Shown here: in pieces, positions 1 to 8,478 of the stretch
Layout of the letters: every line of letters starts with the position of its first letter
Numbering within the stretch: the first letter of the stretch is position 1
Origin: Faucicola osloensis_C
GTDB taxonomy: Bacteria; Pseudomonadota; Gammaproteobacteria; Pseudomonadales; Moraxellaceae
Assembly (NCBI GenBank): GCA_019353055.1
Contig: JABAHL010000001.1
Span: 124,001-188,000, forward strand
DNA: 64,000 nt
Reading direction: 5' to 3'
Translations under genes and position numbers: made by a program
The notes under the pieces: model-generated
What the model was told of the DNA's origin: nothing
The model's input: the letters and a program-made list of their open reading frames with translations, nothing else
Database searches by the model: none

Positions 1-117
1 TTTTATAAATACATTTAATTTTATCAATTAAAATGTACGGTATTACCCTAAAAATAATATCAAACATTTGCCGCAGCTGTGTGCAAATTTGGTAAATAAT
101 TTTGCTTGCTGCCATAA

Positions 118-147
118 AAAAACTGCAGTTGCTTGGCTGCAGTTTTT
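118..147 (-). terminator. Intrinsic terminator of the YcxB-like gene
   Basis: An 11-bp inverted repeat (aaaaactgcag / ctgcagttttt, loop of 8 nt) lies about 55 nt past the stop codon of the leftward gene. Read on the minus strand the hairpin runs straight into a T tract, the form of a rho-independent terminator. The flanking A and T runs would also let it work in the opposite direction. Confidence 0.75.
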
Positions 148-170
148 GTGGTCATCGATAATTAGTTTTT

Positions 171-206
171 TCTTAATCGTTGTCTTAGTCTTAATCGTTG
201 TCTTAA
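171..206. repeat. 18-bp direct repeat, two copies, at the end of the YcxB-like gene
   Basis: The unit tcttaatcgttgtcttag occurs twice in tandem (171-188, 189-206, one mismatch at the last base). The second copy covers the stop codon of the leftward gene at 203-205, so the first copy lies in the 3' untranslated region. It looks like a local slippage duplication with no evident function. Confidence 0.7.
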
Positions 207-889
207 TTGTTTTCTGGGAAGTATTTATCAGTCGGTTTGTCGGTTAAATCAAAACCTGGTTTTCCGATGTTTTGCTGTAAATGATGACGTAAGGTATCAA
301 TCGGGAATTTTTGGTGGGCAAGGCGTTTGGGTACGATTTGGCTGCCTTGTTGGCTTTCACCTGTTTTTGGATTTTTGACATCAAACATCATAAAGATATA
401 ATCAGGCGTTTCTTGCCAGTTGGTGACACTATCCCATTTGATAACCGCTTGCTGCATACCGCTACTACGCACCAAAGGCTGATTGTAGCCGCGTGGCATG
501 GCGGGCATGTTGGGTGCAGGCATGGACATCACTACCCCATGCTGCTGTACGCCAAGCTTGATTTGTTGCATCTCTGGCGGCATACTTTGGCTTGCCATTT
601 GTTTTTCAAATTCTCGTTTGACATACCATTTAAGACCGTAGGTACATGCCAGCAAATAAATCACCACACCCACGAGCATCAACCAAAAAATAATGGTGGA
701 ATAACCGCGCACAAAAATCAGACCCAAAATCGCTAGCACCACGATGACTGCCAAAATTGCCCAAGTTTTTGGGGTGATTTTGGTCAAAGTTTGGTTGTTG
801 GCATCAAACAGCTGTAGCTGTGCTTGACGAAACTCGTCCTCGGTCAGATTCAAATCCACAGGTTGTAGGGTGTAAGGGTACAGCGCCAT
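203..889 (-). CDS. YcxB-like membrane protein of unknown function
   Basis: Predicted 228-residue protein. A soluble N-terminal stretch of about 40 residues is followed by two closely spaced membrane segments (about residues 43-60 and 66-85, rich in Ile, Leu and Val). A cytosolic C-terminal half contains W-x-x-V-x-N-W-x-E-T and later I-V-P-K-R, the pattern seen in YcxB-type C-terminal domains. The reading frame is open to 1129, but the ATG at 889 (MALYPYTLQ) is the better start because the upstream part reads like non-coding sequence and the divergent serS promoter must lie there. It carries a Met/Pro-rich linker (about residues 121-138). Its role is unknown; membrane location is inferred from the two hydrophobic segments. 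Assignment to the YcxB family is tentative. Confidence 0.7.
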   Translation of the reverse strand: MALYPYTLQPVDLNLTEDEFRQAQLQLFDANNQTLTKITPKTWAILAVIVVLAILGLIFVRGYSTIIFWLMLVGVVIYLLACTYGLKWYVKREFEKQMASQSMPPEMQQIKLGVQQHGVVMSMPAPNMPAMPRGYNQPLVRSSGMQQAVIKWDSVTNWQETPDYIFMMFDVKNPKTGESQQGSQIVPKRLAHQKFPIDTLRHHLQQNIGKPGFDLTDKPTDKYFPENN

Positions 890-1182
890 AAACAATTCAC
901 TCGCTATCAAACGATAGTTACAAAACGATAAAAGAAGGCTTATCTTACCCAACCTTGACCCAAAAATAAACCTAACAACGCACTTTTTGATAAATTTTTG
1001 TTTTACCGCCAATGCAGCGAGGGGCGAACGCCGATAAGCGCATACCGATAAATCGTCAATTTGCCGTGTATTTCTAGTCGCTACCGTGAAAAATCGCTGC
1101 AATCTTGGTATCATACACGCAGATATCAACAGCCATTTTGCTGCTTTAACTCAAGTTTGAACAATTTAAGGAACTTATCGCC

Positions 1183-2448
1183 ATGATCGACCCAAAATTA
1201 CTGCGTACAGAACTAGACACGGTCGCCGAAAAACTTGCCAAACGCGGCTATGAGCTTGATAAAGCATTTTGGCAGCAAGTCGAAGAACAGCGCAAATCCA
1301 TTCAAGTCAAAACCGAAGAATTACAAGCCAAAAAAAATGCGGGTGCCAAACAAGTCGGTTTGATGAAACGTAATGGCGAAAATACTGACGCCTTGATGGC
1401 AGAAATGGCAACCATCAGTAGCGAGATGAAACAAGCGGAAGACGCGCTTAAAGCCTTGCAAGATAAAATTCTAGCAGCAGCTTTAACCATCCCAAACTTG
1501 CCTGATGACAGCGTGCCGGTAGGTAAAGATGAAAACGACAATGTCGAAATGCGTCGATGGGGCGAGCCGCGCCAATTTGATTTTGCGGTCAAAGACCATA
1601 GCGACTTGGGCGAAGACTTGGGGCTACTTGACTTTGAAATGGCGGCAAAACTGACTGGCTCACGCTTTAGCGTGCTAAAAGGGCAACTTGCCAAATTCAA
1701 CCGCGCCTTGATTGCCTTTATGCTTACTACCCACACCGACAAATACGGCTATACGGAAATGTATGTACCGTATATGGTCAATGCCGACAGCCTACTTGGT
1801 ACAGGGCAGCTACCAAAGTTTGAAGAAGACCTATTTAAGCTGCGCGGTGAAAAAGAGTATTACTTAATCCCTACGTCAGAGGTACCGCTTACCAACAGCG
1901 TGCGTGACAAAATCCTAGACCCCGAAGCTCTGCCCATCAAAATGACTGCCCATACCCCCTGTTTTCGTAGTGAAGCGGGCAGTGCAGGACGTGATACCCG
2001 CGGCTTGATTCGTCAGCACCAGTTTGAAAAGGTGGAAATGGTGCAAATCGTCCATCCTGAGACTTCAATGCAAGCCTTAGAGGACATGACAGGACAAGCG
2101 GAATATATCTTGCAGCAGCTTGGTTTGCCGTATCGGGTGATTGTGCTGTGTGGCGGTGATATGGGCTTTAGCGCGGTGAAAACCTATGATATCGAGGTGT
2201 GGCTACCGTCTCAGACTACCTACCGTGAAATCTCTAGCTGTTCAAACTGTGGCGACTTCCAAGCGCGCCGTATGCAAGCGCGTGTCAAACATGGCAAAAA
2301 AACCGAGCTGGTGCATACATTAAACGGCTCAGGTCTTGCGGTGGGTCGTACCTTGCTTGCCATCATGGAAAATTACCAAAATGCGGATGGTACTATCACG
2401 GTGCCTGAAGTGTTGCGTCCGTATATGGGATGCGATGTGATTGGTTAG
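1183..2448 (+). CDS. serS: Serine--tRNA ligase
   Basis: Cytosolic class II aminoacyl-tRNA synthetase that activates serine with ATP and charges tRNA-Ser, and tRNA-Sec where present. The 421 residues match the usual bacterial length. Residues 1-100 form the two-helix antiparallel coiled-coil arm (Lys/Gln/Glu-rich) that grips the long variable arm of tRNA-Ser. The catalytic core shows the serine-binding TSEVPLTN stretch (231-238), motif 2 with FRSEAGSAGRDTRG (261-274) and motif 3 with GSGLAVGRT near residue 380. The ATG at 1183 is preceded by AAGGAAC at a good distance. It is transcribed divergently from the YcxB-like gene and followed by its own strong terminator, so it is probably a single-gene unit. 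No T-box is seen. Confidence 0.97.
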   Translation: MIDPKLLRTELDTVAEKLAKRGYELDKAFWQQVEEQRKSIQVKTEELQAKKNAGAKQVGLMKRNGENTDALMAEMATISSEMKQAEDALKALQDKILAAALTIPNLPDDSVPVGKDENDNVEMRRWGEPRQFDFAVKDHSDLGEDLGLLDFEMAAKLTGSRFSVLKGQLAKFNRALIAFMLTTHTDKYGYTEMYVPYMVNADSLLGTGQLPKFEEDLFKLRGEKEYYLIPTSEVPLTNSVRDKILDPEALPIKMTAHTPCFRSEAGSAGRDTRGLIRQHQFEKVEMVQIVHPETSMQALEDMTGQAEYILQQLGLPYRVIVLCGGDMGFSAVKTYDIEVWLPSQTTYREISSCSNCGDFQARRMQARVKHGKKTELVHTLNGSGLAVGRTLLAIMENYQNADGTITVPEVLRPYMGCDVIG

Positions 2449-2783
2449 TGGTAAGATTGAAAAAACAGCCAGTTGATTGACTGGCTGTTTTTATTTGGAT
2501 TTAAAAAAATAGCTGAGAAAAGTAAAACGCTTGACCAGTTTTAGCTAACCCATTTTTGAAAAATGGCGTTTATTAAAACTGTCAATGCTAGAAAGGATTT
2601 TGTTAAACTAAAATCTATGAGAATTAAATTGTTATCAGTTTCAACCACTATTTAAAAATTTGGCTATTTCGGTATTCGCAAAAAGTGAGAGCTTTTTTAT
2701 CAAAGTACTATAATTTTAACAAATGTTCAATAATCTGAGTAAAAAATTGATTAAATTTTATTTTCATTTTATTAAATATAACT
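2449..2783. other. AT-rich gap between serS and the HEPN-like gene
   Basis: About 335 nt without a gene. Apart from the serS terminator at its left end it is strongly AT-rich and unstructured by eye. No RNA gene, repeat or convincing open frame was seen. The base composition resembles the adjoining 2784-3563 gene rather than serS or acnD, suggesting the whole interval from about 2500 to 3600 entered as one piece. Confidence 0.5.
2461..2492 (+). terminator. Intrinsic terminator of serS
   Basis: A perfect 13-bp stem (aaaaacagccagt / actggctgttttt) with a 6-nt loop lies 12 nt after the serS stop codon and ends in a T run. Confidence 0.9.
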
Positions 2784-3563
2784 TTAAATTTCTTGAGGCA
2801 TCTCTACTTCTTTAAAGTCATGCCAAGGAACTTTACATTCGGAAATTGATTTATCTCCAAATTTTGTAGCAATCTCTTTAGCTAATACCCTGCAGTGATG
2901 AAAGTAAATAATAGATTCTTCTAAAGTTGGTTTGGTTGGTGAATGCTCGTGAGTTAACTCATTTCTACGTTCTGATAAAACTTTATAAATTTCAATCCAT
3001 TTTTCGCCAATTTCATTTAAATCAAATTTTTTCCATAAATTTAATCTTTTTTCAACTGATTGTCGTTCATATCTTACTAGTTCTCTCTCAACTACCCCAT
3101 TAATAAGCTTTTCAAAACCTCTCTCATTAAAATCTTTTAAACTGTATTTTTCATCAAAAAATAATTCTTGATTTTCATACATCTTTTGTTTCATTAAATC
3201 GAATTCGTAAGCTTCAAGTAGACAATAGTTATAAAGCATAACCTGTGTAGCAATAATTTCATTAGGTGAAATGAAAGTATCTACATGTCCAAAGTAAACG
3301 CCACCATTTTCCGAAAAAGTACAAGATTCAGGATTTCCTAAAATTAAATAAAGAGTTTTGCTAAGTTCTGTTGAAACACCTTGCACTAACGGTAAGCACA
3401 TTTTAATATCTGGCATATTGCGTGCAGATGCTAAACAAGGCTCTTTATCCCATTCTTCACAATTCCAAAGCATTAACTTACCTGCGGATATAGCTAAATC
3501 AGAACATCTGACTGCAGATAAGGTGTATAAGTTCATTTTTTCTATTAGTTCTGAGAATTTCAT
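2784..3563 (-). CDS. Orphan hypothetical protein with an HEPN-like R-x4-H motif
   Basis: A 259-residue soluble, mostly helical protein that I cannot place in a named family. It has no signal peptide or membrane segment. Near the C-terminus it reads SERRNELTHEHSPT, giving R200-N-E-L-T-H205. This is the R-x4-6-H signature of HEPN-superfamily ribonucleases, and it sits in a helix-rich context (EKWIEIYKVL before it, YFHHCRVLAKEIA after it) as in those proteins. The gene is visibly more AT-rich than serS and acnD on either side and uses AT-rich codons. It sits where acnD-linked prpF is found in many genomes. The ATG at 3563 has no clear ribosome-binding site. A ribonuclease role in defence or toxin action is only an inference; no antitoxin-like partner is adjacent. 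Confidence 0.65.
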   Translation of the reverse strand: MKFSELIEKMNLYTLSAVRCSDLAISAGKLMLWNCEEWDKEPCLASARNMPDIKMCLPLVQGVSTELSKTLYLILGNPESCTFSENGGVYFGHVDTFISPNEIIATQVMLYNYCLLEAYEFDLMKQKMYENQELFFDEKYSLKDFNERGFEKLINGVVERELVRYERQSVEKRLNLWKKFDLNEIGEKWIEIYKVLSERRNELTHEHSPTKPTLEESIIYFHHCRVLAKEIATKFGDKSISECKVPWHDFKEVEMPQEI

Positions 3564-3582
3564 ATCATAAATTTATATCTAG

Positions 3583-3607
3583 AAAACCGAGCATTTATCA
3601 TACTCGG
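3583..3607 (-). terminator. Intrinsic terminator of acnD, just before the HEPN-like gene
   Basis: Read on the minus strand, CCGAGTAT-GATAA-ATGCTCGG forms an 8-bp hairpin (one G-T pair) followed by TTTTCT. It lies about 50 nt beyond the acnD stop and only about 20 nt ahead of the next gene's ATG, so the downstream gene depends on read-through or on a promoter that overlaps this hairpin. Confidence 0.7.
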
Positions 3608-3654
3608 CTTTTGATTTTAGAACAATATTTTAGACTTGTAACTTTAAATAAAAC

Positions 3655-6261
3655 TTAAGCCACTTCACCTTTTAAGAAGTCTTGCGCGAATTTTTGCAAT
3701 ACGCCACCCGCTTTATAGGTGTCGACTTCCGCTTGGGTATCAAGACGGCAGGTCACAGGCACTTCAAGCGGCTGCGAGCCTTCTTTATTAATCACCAGCG
3801 TCAAATCACAGCGTGGCGAGATGTCACCAATCACATCATACGTCTCAGTCCCATCTAGCCCTAGCGTGATACGCGTCGTTCCCGCTTTAAATTCAAGCGG
3901 CAGCACACCCATACCGATAAGGTTGGTACGGTGAATCCGCTCAAACCCTTCCGCCACAATCGCTTCCACCCCAGCCAGACGCACACCTTTGGCAGCCCAG
4001 TCACGGCTAGAGCCTTGACCATAGTCCGCCCCGGCGATGATAATCAGCGGTTGCTTACGGTTCATGTAGGTCTCAATCGCTTCCCACATCCGCATCACTT
4101 GACCTTCAGGCTCAACGCGAGCCAGTGAGCCTTGCTTGGTACTGCCATCGTCATTTTTGACCATTTCATTAAACAGTTTTGGATTGGCAAAAGTCGCACG
4201 TTGCGCGGTTAAATGGTCGCCGCGGTGGGTGGCATAGCTGTTAAAATCTTCTTCGGGTAAGCCCATTTTTGCCAAGTATTCGCCTGCTGCCGAGCTTGCC
4301 AAAATCGCATTGGACGGTGACAAGTGGTCGGTGGTGATATTGTCAGGCAAGATGGCGAGTGGACGCATACCTTTGAGGGTGCGTTCACCCGCTAGCGCGC
4401 CTTCCCAGTAGGGTGGACGGCGGATATAGGTTGACTGTGGGCGCCAGTTGTAAAGTGGGCTGTCGGCTTTTTCGCTGCGGTCAAGGTTGAACATCGGGAT
4501 ATAGATTTGACGGAATTGTTCAGGTTTGACGTGTTTTGCCACAATCGCGTCAATCTCTTCATCCGATGGCCAAATGTCAATCAGGCGAATCTCTTTACCA
4601 TTGACCACGCCAAGCACGTCTTTTTCGATATCAAAACGAATCGTCCCTGCAATCGCATACGCGACGACTAACGGCGGGCTTGCCAAGAAGGCTTGTTTGG
4701 CATACGGGTGGATACGTCCATCAAAGTTGCGGTTGCCTGATAGCACTGCAGTGGCATACAGGTCACGGTCGATGATTTCTTGCTGAATCGCTGGATCCAA
4801 CGCACCCGACATACCGTTACAAGTGGTACAGGCAAATGCCACGATACCAAAGCCGAGTTTTTCCAGTTCTGGCAATAGGTTAGCGTCTTGCAAATATAGT
4901 TCAGCCACTTTTGAACCCGGGGCGAAGGATGATTTGACCCAAGGTTTACGGGTCAAGCCAAGTTCGTTGGCTTTTTTGGCAAGCAATGCCGCTGCCACTA
5001 CGTTACGAGGGTTTGAGGTGTTGGTACACGAGGTGATAGCCGCGATAATCACCGCACCATCAGGCATTAAGCCATTCTCCGATTCAGGCGCCGCTTCCCC
5101 TTCGGCATGGGCAATGCCTTTGGCAGAAAGCTCAGAAGTCGATACGCGCGCATGGGGATTTGAAGGACCTGCCATGTTACGGGTGACGAGTGACAAATCA
5201 AACTCAAGCACACGCTCATAGTCGGCATTGACGAGGTCAGATGACCACAGCCCGGCGGTTTTGGCATAGTTTTCTACCAGTTCAACTTGTTTGTCTTCAC
5301 GGCCTGTGAGGCGTAAATAGTCGATGGTTTGATCATCAATATAAAATAACCCTGCGGTTGCACCATATTCTGGGGTCATGTTGGCGATAGTGGCACGGTC
5401 ACCGATGGATAGGCTGTCTGCGCCTTCACCGAAAAATTCCACATACGCGCCAACCACGCGCTCTTTACGCAAAAACTCAGTCAACGCCAACACGATATCA
5501 GTGGCGGTGATGCCTGCTTGGCGTTTGCCTTTGAGGTGTACGCCTACGATATCAGGCAGTCGCATCATCGATGGGTGACCGAGCATCACGGTTTCCGCTT
5601 CTAGACCACCGACACCCACCGAAATCACGCCCAGCGCATCCACGTGTGGGGTATGGCTGTCTGTGCCCACGCAAGTATCTGGGTAGGCGATACCGTTTTG
5701 TACTTGGATAACAGGTGACATTTTCTCCAGATTGATTTGGTGCATGATGCCGTTGCCTGCTGGAATCACATCCACGTTTTCAAAGGCAGTCTTTGTCCAG
5801 TTGATAAAGTGAAAACGGTCTTCGTTGCGGCGGTCTTCGATAGCGCGGTTTTTTTCAAACGCATCTGGGTCATAACCACCACATTCCACAGCGAGCGAGT
5901 GGTCAACAATCAGCTGAGTTTGTACCACAGGGTTGACCTTGCTTGGGTCACCGCCTTGCTCAGCGATAGCATCACGCAAACCTGCCAAGTCCACAAGGGC
6001 AGTTTGACCTAAGATGTCATGACACACCACACGCGCAGGGTACCAAGGAAAGTCTAACGTACGCTCACGGTTAATGAGCTGTTTGAGCGCAGCGGTCAGT
6101 TCGTTTTGGTCGCTGACTTTACGCACCAGTTGTTCGGCTAAAATACGCGAGGTGTAGGGGAGTTTGTCATACGCGTCTGGGGTGATATCATTCACCGCTT
6201 GGCGGGTATCAAAGTATTCCAAATCAGAATTGGGTAAGGGCTTGCGGTATTGGCTTGTCAT
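3655..6261 (-). CDS. acnD: Fe/S-dependent 2-methylcitrate dehydratase AcnD
   Basis: An aconitase-superfamily enzyme of 868 residues that dehydrates 2-methylcitrate in propionate catabolism; in known systems the product is handled with the isomerase PrpF. Cluster ligands for the [4Fe-4S] centre are C412 (SCTNTS), C478 and C481 (CTTCNG). The N-terminal half carries the RNEDRFHFINWTKTAF block and the QLIVDHSLAVECGG block. Length, the start MTSQYRKPLP and the prpB-prpC neighbours favour AcnD over the housekeeping aconitase AcnA. The frame extends to 6309, but the ATG at 6261 matches the family start. It is the third gene of the leftward prpB-prpC-acnD set, behind a hairpin at 6294-6341. No prpF follows, which is unusual. 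Confidence 0.92.
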   Translation of the reverse strand: MTSQYRKPLPNSDLEYFDTRQAVNDITPDAYDKLPYTSRILAEQLVRKVSDQNELTAALKQLINRERTLDFPWYPARVVCHDILGQTALVDLAGLRDAIAEQGGDPSKVNPVVQTQLIVDHSLAVECGGYDPDAFEKNRAIEDRRNEDRFHFINWTKTAFENVDVIPAGNGIMHQINLEKMSPVIQVQNGIAYPDTCVGTDSHTPHVDALGVISVGVGGLEAETVMLGHPSMMRLPDIVGVHLKGKRQAGITATDIVLALTEFLRKERVVGAYVEFFGEGADSLSIGDRATIANMTPEYGATAGLFYIDDQTIDYLRLTGREDKQVELVENYAKTAGLWSSDLVNADYERVLEFDLSLVTRNMAGPSNPHARVSTSELSAKGIAHAEGEAAPESENGLMPDGAVIIAAITSCTNTSNPRNVVAAALLAKKANELGLTRKPWVKSSFAPGSKVAELYLQDANLLPELEKLGFGIVAFACTTCNGMSGALDPAIQQEIIDRDLYATAVLSGNRNFDGRIHPYAKQAFLASPPLVVAYAIAGTIRFDIEKDVLGVVNGKEIRLIDIWPSDEEIDAIVAKHVKPEQFRQIYIPMFNLDRSEKADSPLYNWRPQSTYIRRPPYWEGALAGERTLKGMRPLAILPDNITTDHLSPSNAILASSAAGEYLAKMGLPEEDFNSYATHRGDHLTAQRATFANPKLFNEMVKNDDGSTKQGSLARVEPEGQVMRMWEAIETYMNRKQPLIIIAGADYGQGSSRDWAAKGVRLAGVEAIVAEGFERIHRTNLIGMGVLPLEFKAGTTRITLGLDGTETYDVIGDISPRCDLTLVINKEGSQPLEVPVTCRLDTQAEVDTYKAGGVLQKFAQDFLKGEVA

Positions 6262-6293
6262 TTGGCTTAACCTTAAAATTAATAATCCATTAG

Positions 6294-6341
6294 AAAAAAA
6301 GCCCTTCAAATCAATGGGTAGGCTGACCTGAAAGGCTTTTT
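6294..6341 (-). terminator. Hairpin terminator or attenuator between prpC and acnD
   Basis: On the minus strand AAAAAGCCTTTCA pairs with TGAAGGGCTTTTT (13 bp with one G-T pair) across a loop of about 20 nt, and is followed by a T7 run. It sits in the 98-nt gap between prpC and acnD. It has the form of a terminator, so acnD may be transcribed at a lower level than prpBC by partial read-through. Confidence 0.7.
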
Positions 6342-6359
6342 ATACGATTAAAACGCTAA

Positions 6360-7532
6360 TTATTGACGCTCATCTAGCGGTACAAATTTTTGGTCATCAG
6401 GGCCTGTGTAGTTGGCAGAAGGACGGATGATTTTGCCATCAGCACGTTGCTCAAGCACGTGCGCTGACCAACCTGCGGTACGCGCAATCACAAATAATGG
6501 GGTAAACATCGCCGTCGGCACGCCCATTTTGTGGTAGCTGACCGCTGAGAACCAGTCAAGATTTGGGAACATTTTTTTGTTGTCCCACATCACGGTTTCT
6601 AGGCGCTCTGCTACATCAAATAAGGTCATGTCGCCCGTTTCTTTGGACAAGTTGCGAGCCACTTCTTTGATGACCACGTTGCGTGGGTCGCTCACAGTAT
6701 ACACAGGATGACCAAAGCCAATGATAACTTCTTTTTTCTCAAGACGTTCAAGGATGTCTTTTTCTGCGTCGTCGGCATTGCGGTAGCGTTTTTGGATGTC
6801 ATACGCCACTTCATTGGCGCCGCCATGTTTTGGACCTTTTAACGCACCGATTGCGCCTGAGATGGCGGAGTACATATCCGAGCCAGTCCCCGTGATCACG
6901 CGGTTGGTGAAGGTTGACGCATTGAACTCATGCTCAGCATACAAAATAAGCGAGATGTGCATGGCTTTGATATGGCTTTCACTGGGGGCTTCACCCTGTA
7001 GTAGCTCAAGGAAGTGACCGCCAATGCTGTCTTGGTCGCTCTCAAGGCTGATGACTTTGCCATTGTGGCTATAGTGGTACCAGTACAGTAGCATTGAGCC
7101 TAATGAGGCGATAAGCTTGTCAGCGATATCACGGGCTTCTGAAGTAGGTTGGCTTTCACGCTCGGGCAAGGTGCAGCCCAGTGCTGATACGCCGGTACGC
7201 ATCACATCCATCGGGTGGGCGTGGGCAGGCAGGGCTTCAAGCACCGCCAGTACATTGACCGGCAAGTTACGCAGGGTTTTGAGTTTTTTCTTGTACGCCG
7301 CTAGCTCATGACGGTTTGGCAAATGACCATGAATCAGTAAGTGAGCCACTTCTTCAAACTCGCTGTCTTTTGCCAAATCCAAAATATCATAACCACGATA
7401 GCTTAAGTCATTGCCTGTACGACCCACGGTACATAGGGCAGTGTTACCGGCGGGTACCCCTGATAGGGCAACGCTTTTTTTGGGTTTTGGCTTATTGTCA
7501 GTCGCGTCTGTCACTGGGGTGTCTTTTGACAT
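6360..7532 (-). CDS. prpC: 2-methylcitrate synthase PrpC
   Basis: Condenses propionyl-CoA with oxaloacetate to 2-methylcitrate, the entry step of the methylcitrate cycle. The protein is 390 residues, of the short citrate-synthase class. Catalytic residues are visible: H236 in GPKHGGANE, H275 in GFGHPVYTVSDPR (the family signature) and D326 in NLDWFSAV. The N-terminal VALSGVPAGNTALCTVG is typical of PrpC. The frame stays open to 7625, overlapping prpB, but the ATG at 7532 has AAGGAG ideally placed upstream and fits the family start. It follows prpB by 52 nt on the same strand, so both are likely on one transcript induced during propionate use. A housekeeping citrate synthase is the only alternative, and the context argues against it. 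Confidence 0.94.
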   Translation of the reverse strand: MSKDTPVTDATDNKPKPKKSVALSGVPAGNTALCTVGRTGNDLSYRGYDILDLAKDSEFEEVAHLLIHGHLPNRHELAAYKKKLKTLRNLPVNVLAVLEALPAHAHPMDVMRTGVSALGCTLPERESQPTSEARDIADKLIASLGSMLLYWYHYSHNGKVISLESDQDSIGGHFLELLQGEAPSESHIKAMHISLILYAEHEFNASTFTNRVITGTGSDMYSAISGAIGALKGPKHGGANEVAYDIQKRYRNADDAEKDILERLEKKEVIIGFGHPVYTVSDPRNVVIKEVARNLSKETGDMTLFDVAERLETVMWDNKKMFPNLDWFSAVSYHKMGVPTAMFTPLFVIARTAGWSAHVLEQRADGKIIRPSANYTGPDDQKFVPLDERQ

Positions 7533-7584
7533 GGTAAAACTCCTTTTTAGCTTCATTAAGTGTTTGTTTGGCATAGTTCGCCAA

Positions 7585-8478
7585 TTATTTTTTTGATTTA
7601 AATAATGCGTCAAGTTTTTGCTCATATGAGTGGTAATTTAAGAAATCATACAATTCCATACGGGTTTGCATGGTGTCGACCACGGAGGTTTGTACACCTT
7701 CATCTTTTAAGGCTTGGTAAACATTGAGGGCGGCTTTGTTCATCGCACGAAACGCAGACAATGGATAAAGTACCATGTCAACACCCACGTCAAAAAGTTC
7801 TTTGGTGCTATAAAGGTCGGTTTGCCCAAACTCAGTCATATTGGCAAGCACGGGAATGTCTAACACGTCGGTAAATTTGCGGTACATGGCAATATCGGTC
7901 AATGCTTCAGCAAAAATCATGTCCGCGCCTGCTTCTTGAAACGCCACCGCACGTTCAACCGCGGCATCCAAACCTTCCACTGACAGCGCATCGGTTCGTG
8001 CCATCACCACAAAATCCGGGTCAACTTTGGCATCCAGCGCAGCTTTTAGGCGGTCCACCATTTCAGCGGTTGAGACGATTTCTTTGTTGGGGCGATGACC
8101 ACAGCGTTTTTGCGCCACTTGGTCTTCGATATGGACCGCGGCAACGCCTGCTTTTTCCATTTGTTTAATGGTTTGGGCGATGTTAAATGCGCCGCCCCAA
8201 CCTGTGTCGATGTCAACCAATAATGGCGTGTCAACCGCATTGGTGATACGGGTGGCATCGGTTAATACATCGTTAAGGCTCGTCATACCGAGGTCAGGCA
8301 AACCAAATGAGGCGTTAGCAACACCGCCACCTGAGAGATAAATTGCTTTATGACCGACTTGGCTTGCCATCATGGCAGTGTAGGCATTGATCGTGCCAAC
8401 GATTTGAAGGGGACGACCTTCGGCTTTTTCAGACTCGATGGCGTCACGGAATTTGCGACCTGCAGAGATAGGTGCCAT
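7585..8478 (-). CDS. prpB: 2-methylisocitrate lyase PrpB
   Basis: Last step of the methylcitrate cycle: splits 2-methylisocitrate into pyruvate and succinate. The 297-residue protein belongs to the isocitrate lyase/PEP mutase family. It shows the active-site motif K124-R-C-G-H128, the metal-binding DIDTGWG (89-95) and the sheet/helix repeats of a TIM barrel. The ATG at 8478 has AAGGA upstream. It is the first gene of the leftward prpB-prpC-acnD group. The 370-nt region ahead of it holds paired inverted repeats that could be operators, but no PrpR-type or GntR-type regulator gene is next to it. Cytosolic, probably homotetrameric as in the family. Confidence 0.95.
   Translation of the reverse strand: MAPISAGRKFRDAIESEKAEGRPLQIVGTINAYTAMMASQVGHKAIYLSGGGVANASFGLPDLGMTSLNDVLTDATRITNAVDTPLLVDIDTGWGGAFNIAQTIKQMEKAGVAAVHIEDQVAQKRCGHRPNKEIVSTAEMVDRLKAALDAKVDPDFVVMARTDALSVEGLDAAVERAVAFQEAGADMIFAEALTDIAMYRKFTDVLDIPVLANMTEFGQTDLYSTKELFDVGVDMVLYPLSAFRAMNKAALNVYQALKDEGVQTSVVDTMQTRMELYDFLNYHSYEQKLDALFKSKK

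Noticed and set aside
12..38. AT-rich imperfect palindrome at the left edge
   Set aside because: Mismatched arms and plain AT composition; no stable stem and no gene context.
3655..6261. Reading the aconitase-like gene as housekeeping AcnA
   Set aside because: Length, the N-terminal sequence and the place behind prpB-prpC fit AcnD.
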